Positions 59,490 through 64,000 of a stretch of 64,000 bases of DNA are shown here, one piece after another. Numbering within the stretch: the first letter of the stretch is position 1; every line of letters begins with the position of its first letter. The notes under the pieces were generated by a model. The model saw nothing but the letters and a program-made list of their open reading frames with translations, did no database searches and was not told the origin of the DNA. The stretch is from Axinella damicornis (taxonomy: Eukaryota > Porifera > Demospongiae > Axinellida > Axinellidae), in the NCBI GenBank assembly GCA_963931865.1, contig OZ007517.1, positions 1,672,900 through 1,736,899 on the forward strand, written 5' to 3'. The position numbers and the translations under genes are program-made.

Positions 59490-60397
59490 ATAGCTTCATT
59501 TTGTATTCGACCTTTTTTTGTGCGACTACGTACCTAGGTGTAGAATTTCTCATCCCGGCCCCTCACATGAACCACTGCATGCATGATACACTATAGCTAG
59601 CACTGACCACAACACCCCCGAAACAAATCTGACATGTACGAAAGGAAAAATTCACTAGACAAGTGATACAGTGACTTGATAAAGGCACAAACAAGAACTC
59701 TGAGTCTGAATGTAGGGATGCATTGCAATCAAATCCTTTTAGTCTCCGCAGTTTGCAGCCAGCCTATAGGTTGGGCTTACGAGACTACAAAATTAACACA
59801 AGGCATACAGTACACACCATGCAGACATACAGAATTTCAAAGAACTCTTCAGCTTGGTGCAGAAGTCAACTCCCACATCTGGGAGTGAGACTAGGTGCAT
59901 GGGTGTGTGATGCGAACTAAGTTCTGTCTGAGGACATTGGTAGAAACAATCCTGAGTCAAAATCAGCCCTGCATGCACGGTTTCAGGAAACGATCCCCAT
60001 TCCAGGTCCCCAACCAGCTGGCTGCTCATCATCATGCATAGCAGTGTACTTGCAGCAAGTTTCACATGTACTAGTACATCAGTAAACCTGAGCAAGCAGC
60101 TTCAAGTACTGAAATCTTGGCCGTGCATGTTCCCAGTTTTTCCCTCCATCTAGTTTTTGATCACTTGCACTTTGCAAAAACAGAGGGGAGAAGGCCTGGC
60201 ATAGTTTATTACGTGAGTGATGTCAATCTCCACCTAGCTAGATAAACAGAGGGGGGAGGGTCATGACATGACGTTCTCGAGGCCCTTCTAGTGTCCATTC
60301 CAGAGCTTTTGCAAGGCAGCATCAATACCACTTGTTCAGAGCGCCATGTGGAGGGCTGGGAACGAGGCTAGGATTCATCAGACTGCCCAGTTAGAGA

Positions 60398-60444
<47 letters not shown>

Positions 60445-60480
60445 ACAACACATTAGGAACTGAGCATGCGCACAACCTCT
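59490..60480. other. Spacer between FReD genes
   Basis: No gene. It holds a diverged hairpin element (about 60126-60370, 'gttcccag' to 'ctgggaacgaggcta') and a poly-C tract running into a CA microsatellite (60401-60448). Frames at 59676-59920 are not convincing. Confidence 0.5.
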
Positions 60481-60489
60481 GCCGCATAC

Positions 60490-60497
60490 TATAAATG
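60490..60497 (+). promoter_or_regulatory. TATA box of FReD gene 2
   Basis: TATAAATG lies 74 bases before the ATG at 60564, at the same distance as in gene 1. Upstream, 'aggaactgagcatgcgcaca' is shared with the gene 1 promoter. Confidence 0.65.
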
Positions 60498-60563
60498 CAA
60501 GTGCAGCAATTGTCAGCTAAATGTTTCGTGTAGTAGGCACGCACTTAGAGAATTGCTTGCAAG

Positions 60564-61563
60564 ATGCACAAAATTATGATGCTGTTGGCAGTTCTGCTGG
60601 TTGCAACATCGTCACTACTTACTGTAGTGGACTCGAAACCGATTACCAACGTAGAAGACAGCCCACACATTCGTCGCCGCAGATCTGTAGATCTCGGAGA
60701 TACTTCTGCAGGAGGCAGTGGAATCCTAAACGAAGAATGTAAGCTTCCCACATTGTCCTAACTACTTTTGCTAATTCCTATTTGCATTACCGCACGATGG
60801 TTACGTATAATATTATATCAAATGACTTAGCACTCTATTCTATATTTCACTTAGCATGCACTCTTTTCTATATTTCCGTGCAGACATACCGTTCGAAACC
60901 TGCAAGGAGATCAAAGATTCGGGATTGAATACGAGCGGACTGTACATGATCAACCTGGGAAACGGTAATGGACAATTCACTGTGTTTTGCGACATGACAC
61001 TTGTCAACGAGGGATGGACTATCATCCAACGTCGGATTGACGGCACGTTGGATTTTGAGAGGAATTGGGACGAATACGTCACTGGATTTGGAGATTTCAG
61101 TAAGAACTTCTGGCTGGGTCTTGACAAGACAAAGCGCGTTACAGATATGGGGATACATGAAGTGTACATCGGCCTAGAAAACTTCTACACCTCTGGAGAG
61201 AAAACCGCTTGGGCGAGGTATTCCTACTTCAGTTTGGGGAGACCGAGTGCTGCATCAGACTACCCGCTAACATTAGGCATTTTTGATACCGCAAGTACCG
61301 CAGGAAACTCACTCAGTCCGCACAGAGGTGCGGCCTTTTCGATCAAAGACAAAGGCAATTACTCAAATTCAACAGGGGACTGTTCGCAGACATACAAGGG
61401 TGGGTGGTGGCATAAGAACTGTCGCAATTCTAATCTGAATGGAAAGTGGTACGATGGCGGCTCAAGCATGAATGACGGGATCATATGGGATGATTGGATT
61501 TCCGACACGTACTCGCTCAAAACGTCAGTCATTGCTGTTCGTCGTGCACAAAGAGATGTCTGA
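60564..61563 (+). CDS. Secreted fibrinogen-related domain protein 2
   Basis: Two exons, 60564-60738 and 60884-61563, join in phase 1 to give 284 residues. It is a tandem paralogue of 58423-59418 with the same signal peptide, RRRRS processing site and FReD layout. The first half of the domain and the WWHKNC...LNGKWYD end are strongly conserved. The calcium loop is not: the Asp-Glu-Asp-Asn-Asp of protein 1 is replaced by Asp-Lys-Gly-Asn-Tyr. The loop also gains two potential N-glycosylation sites (NYS and NST). All four cysteines remain. It has three extra residues before the C-terminus (QRDV in place of the terminal Ala). Likely secreted. Ligand binding may have changed or become calcium-independent. 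Confidence 0.92.
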
Positions 61564-62214
61564 CATAAGCAAGACTTAATAACTTTTGACGTGTGTGACC
61601 ATAGGCCCAGTAATTCTTTTTGTAATTCAATTTTGTATGCGTAGTTCTCAGAGTAAGTCCCTGCCAATTACCAAGTCATTTGAAGAAAATGACTTAAAAT
61701 GGTAACACTCCACGCTCTACTTATTATTGAGATAGGGTGGAGAAAGTAATCTCGTTCCCAGGCCTTCTACACCTCCAGTTTTTGATCGCTTGCAGTATGC
61801 AAAAATGGAGGGTATAGGTCTAAGTATGGGTAGGCTCTTCTCACGTGATACGCGGCACAGCTGACGTCACAGATCCTAGATGCAAGGGATTTACATTCCC
61901 ATCCACAGCTACAGAGAAGCTAGAAAACTGAAACAAGTTTCAGAGAAGAGGTAGGTCCTACCTGTAAAACATATCCAGGTTCGTATGGAAGCAAAACCGC
62001 TGAGGGATAGCTGTAATACAAGGGGATGCACTTTTTTCACAGCAGTTCATGTGGTTACGTGCGAACATTAACCTGTTAAGTTCACGTGTATGGTACACGT
62101 ACGTACGTTGCATGAACTGAAAAACAAACTGTGGCGAAGACATTGAAAAGGACAGGACTGGTGGCAATGCCAATGGTAAGATGTAAGCTGAGTAACATAA
62201 AAAAGTGTACAAGA
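61564..62214. other. Intergenic stretch between FReD 2 and OTU gene
   Basis: Convergent genes. It contains a fragment of the hairpin MITE family at about 61750-61840 ('ctcgttcccaggcc'). I see no other gene or clear polyadenylation signal. Confidence 0.5.
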
Positions 62215-63672
62215 TTATAAAACACTGTAATAATGAATTTCTTCGCTGAGGGGGGGCTCATCCAGTGGATAGTCTCCATCCTGGGACAGAATGCAGTCAT
62301 AGTGGCATTGTCTGACATTGATAAGCTCAATGTGGTTCAGCCTGGACAGCTGTTTAGGTGGTGGATCTTGGGTTGGGAAGGCAAGCCTATCGACACAGAG
62401 AGGCTTATAACGGAACCATTTGTAGGTATTCACATGGGGAATGAGGGTGAACACCGGTATCTGAAGGAGTGATGCTACTGCTAGTAGCTCCACTGCTGTG
62501 CCCCACACTCTTGTATATTTCATCTTAGCTAAGTAAGTTTCAATGTCACCATCAATGTATGGTCGGAAGCTTCCTTGGTTCTCAGAGACAAACTGGACCA
62601 GCAGCTCACGTACTTTCTCATGAGCCATTTCGGTGCCGTACAGCACAAAACCGATGGCACGGAATAAACAGTTGCCATCTCCAATGATGGGCTTAACTTG
62701 GTGGTCCCTTGCAGTGAGAGAAGCCAATGCTTGCTGAAGGGGATCCTGTTGAAGAATTCAGAGCACTCTGTATAATATTATGATACACCTTATGTATGTA
62801 CTTGTCAACAGAACTGTGTGCCTTATGCTATCTATCACCTGCTGTGTAGCTGGAGCAGCACCTGATGTACGTGAGGTAGTGGCTGCTGGCTTCATCTGAT
62901 GGGATCCTAGGGAAGAGGATATATGAATAGAAGTGGTTCAGTCAGGTACGGTTTAACTTTATAGCTTACCTTGTGGTCCTCCCATAGTTGTTAATCCAAG
63001 ACATCTGTGCTTAGCGCAGCCCTGTTTCAGTTTGCCTTGTCCCCCGAACTTTGGCTTGTCAAGGCAATACTTGCATTTGCCACAGTCTGTACAAATGCAT
63101 GCTTCACAGACCCCACATCGCTTCCTCTTCATCCCTATGTGATTACAATTGCAGAAGTGCAGTATGTGTCTATGTGCATGCTTGACAATGTATAAACTAT
63201 ACCTGTGTGTGGTTTACTGGGTTCACATTTTCCTTGTACATTGTCACAGCGGCTTGATTCTGGAGAACCAGCATCAGAAGTGGTTGGTTTGTTGGAGACT
63301 GCAAGAGACTACATAGAGGTATGAATAGATATTTTCAGTGACATAGGAGAGGGTGTATGTGTGTGGATGAGAATTATGGAGTGTGTGTGTGGATGTGTCC
63401 ACAGCAATTAACAAACAGCTATGTACACACAGACAAACACATACACTCACACACACATACACACACACACACACACACACCACACACCACACACACACGC
63501 GCACAACACCACACCACACAGACACACCACACACACGTACACACACACACACACACCACACCACACCTACCTGGTAATCTCCATAATCCTCCTCATCATC
63601 ATCAAAACTTGCAGCGTCTTCAATCACCGTCTTATTACCAGGCCTAAACCCGTAGGGCAGGAACTTGCGTGC
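62215..63672 (-). CDS. CXXC zinc-finger and OTU-domain protein (5' end beyond window)
   Basis: Minus-strand exons 63571-63672, 63203-63308, 62970-63134, 62839-62906 and 62215-62745 join with consistent phases and good donors to give 323 residues. The 5' end is missing. The order is an acidic segment (Phe-Asp-Asp-Asp-Glu-Glu-Asp-Tyr), a Ser/Pro-rich linker, then a CXXC zinc finger. The finger reads 'RKRCGVCEAC', 'CGKCKYCLDKPKFGGQGKLK', 'GCAKHRCL'. An Ala/Thr-rich linker and an OTU domain follow, with catalytic-type 'GDGNCLFRAIG' and 'CHYDCIL'. CXXC fingers bind unmethylated CpG DNA, and OTU domains are cysteine deubiquitinases. A chromatin-associated deubiquitinase is an inference; a transposon-derived OTU protein is the alternative. 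The acceptor at 63308 was chosen to keep the frame. Confidence 0.85.
63425..63560. repeat. CA microsatellite
   Basis: A (CA)n tract with CACCACAC variants lies within an intron of the CXXC-OTU gene. Frames rich in His-Thr or Cys-Val across it are artefacts. Confidence 0.95.
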
Positions 63673-64000
63673 CTGGGTGAAGATGAATTAGTCATGAGGC
63701 AGTTTCTTGCACAGGAAAAGTACTCATAGAACTGATACGAGGTTCAATGGCCTTCAAAGCTGCCCCTGTATTGCAGCTGTCTGTACACCATATTCCACTT
63801 CATTGTGAGCCATCCCCTTCTCACAATGAACTCAGATTGTACATGTACGTAATGCAGGTGGCTGCTAGTGTTATTATTGTTTTAGTTAACTATAACAACA
63901 ATTAAATATACCTACCAACATGCAATTGGAAACTACCCCACTCACACACCTAAACTAATTCCATGCAGACGCAGGAAAATGCTTTGGGTCACTTAATCCC
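63673..64000. other. Intron or upstream sequence of the CXXC-OTU gene
   Basis: Left of here a 'cccag' acceptor is used on the minus strand, so this stretch is presumably intron. I see no further exon before the window ends. Confidence 0.45.

Noticed and set aside
1..64000. tRNA or rRNA genes
   Set aside because: I looked for the B-box type ggttcga core and for conserved rRNA words and found no convincing case. A covariance-model search would be needed to exclude diverged tRNAs.

Overview
The window looks like nuclear DNA of a marine invertebrate, most plausibly a sponge (demosponge). This is an inference from content, not a database match. The genes have short GT-AG introns. They encode secreted metazoan modules: a tolloid-like astacin protease with CUB and EGF domains, and fibrinogen-related lectin-like proteins. 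A third gene combines a CXXC zinc finger with an OTU domain. The rest is dense with short inverted-repeat transposons, satellites and microsatellites. No rRNA, tRNA or CRISPR array was recognised, and most of the window is non-coding.

Layout. About 812-17658 (copy A) and about 48290-58458 (copy B) are two direct copies of one ancestral segment. Both copies end in the promoter and first exon of a fibrinogen-related (FReD) gene. In copy B the gene is intact (58423-59418) and is followed by a tandem paralogue (60564-61563). In copy A the gene is cut off 37 bases after its ATG. Elements present in one copy and absent from the other give natural empty sites. They reveal a Mutator-like foldback element with a 9-bp target duplication, two TTAA-type elements of one family at different sites, hAT-like elements and others. 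Most of the duplication is around 95% identical by eye, but its last 1.5 kb is nearly identical.

Between the copies lies an astacin gene of nine exons (21617-31032, 792 codons). Its order is signal peptide, astacin domain, CUB, two EGF modules, a Thr/Gln/Pro repeat stalk and a second CUB. Its first intron carries a LINE 3' end and an unusual satellite built of nested palindromes. Broken copies of its first two exons lie at 32177 and 40758. They are now separated by a 39-bp satellite with higher-order structure, a 58-bp satellite and a decayed pair of divergent transposon genes (36961-40232). At 43628-45550 there is a frameshifted Tigger/pogo-type transposase, followed by a series of duplicated phase-1 exon-like cassettes (47134-48283).

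At the right edge a minus-strand gene (62215-63672, entering from beyond the window) joins an acidic segment, a CpG-type CXXC zinc finger and an OTU cysteine protease domain. This is the least familiar coding architecture seen here. The FReD and astacin genes are secreted-protein genes that could act in recognition or matrix processing. Nothing in the sequence shows that they act together.
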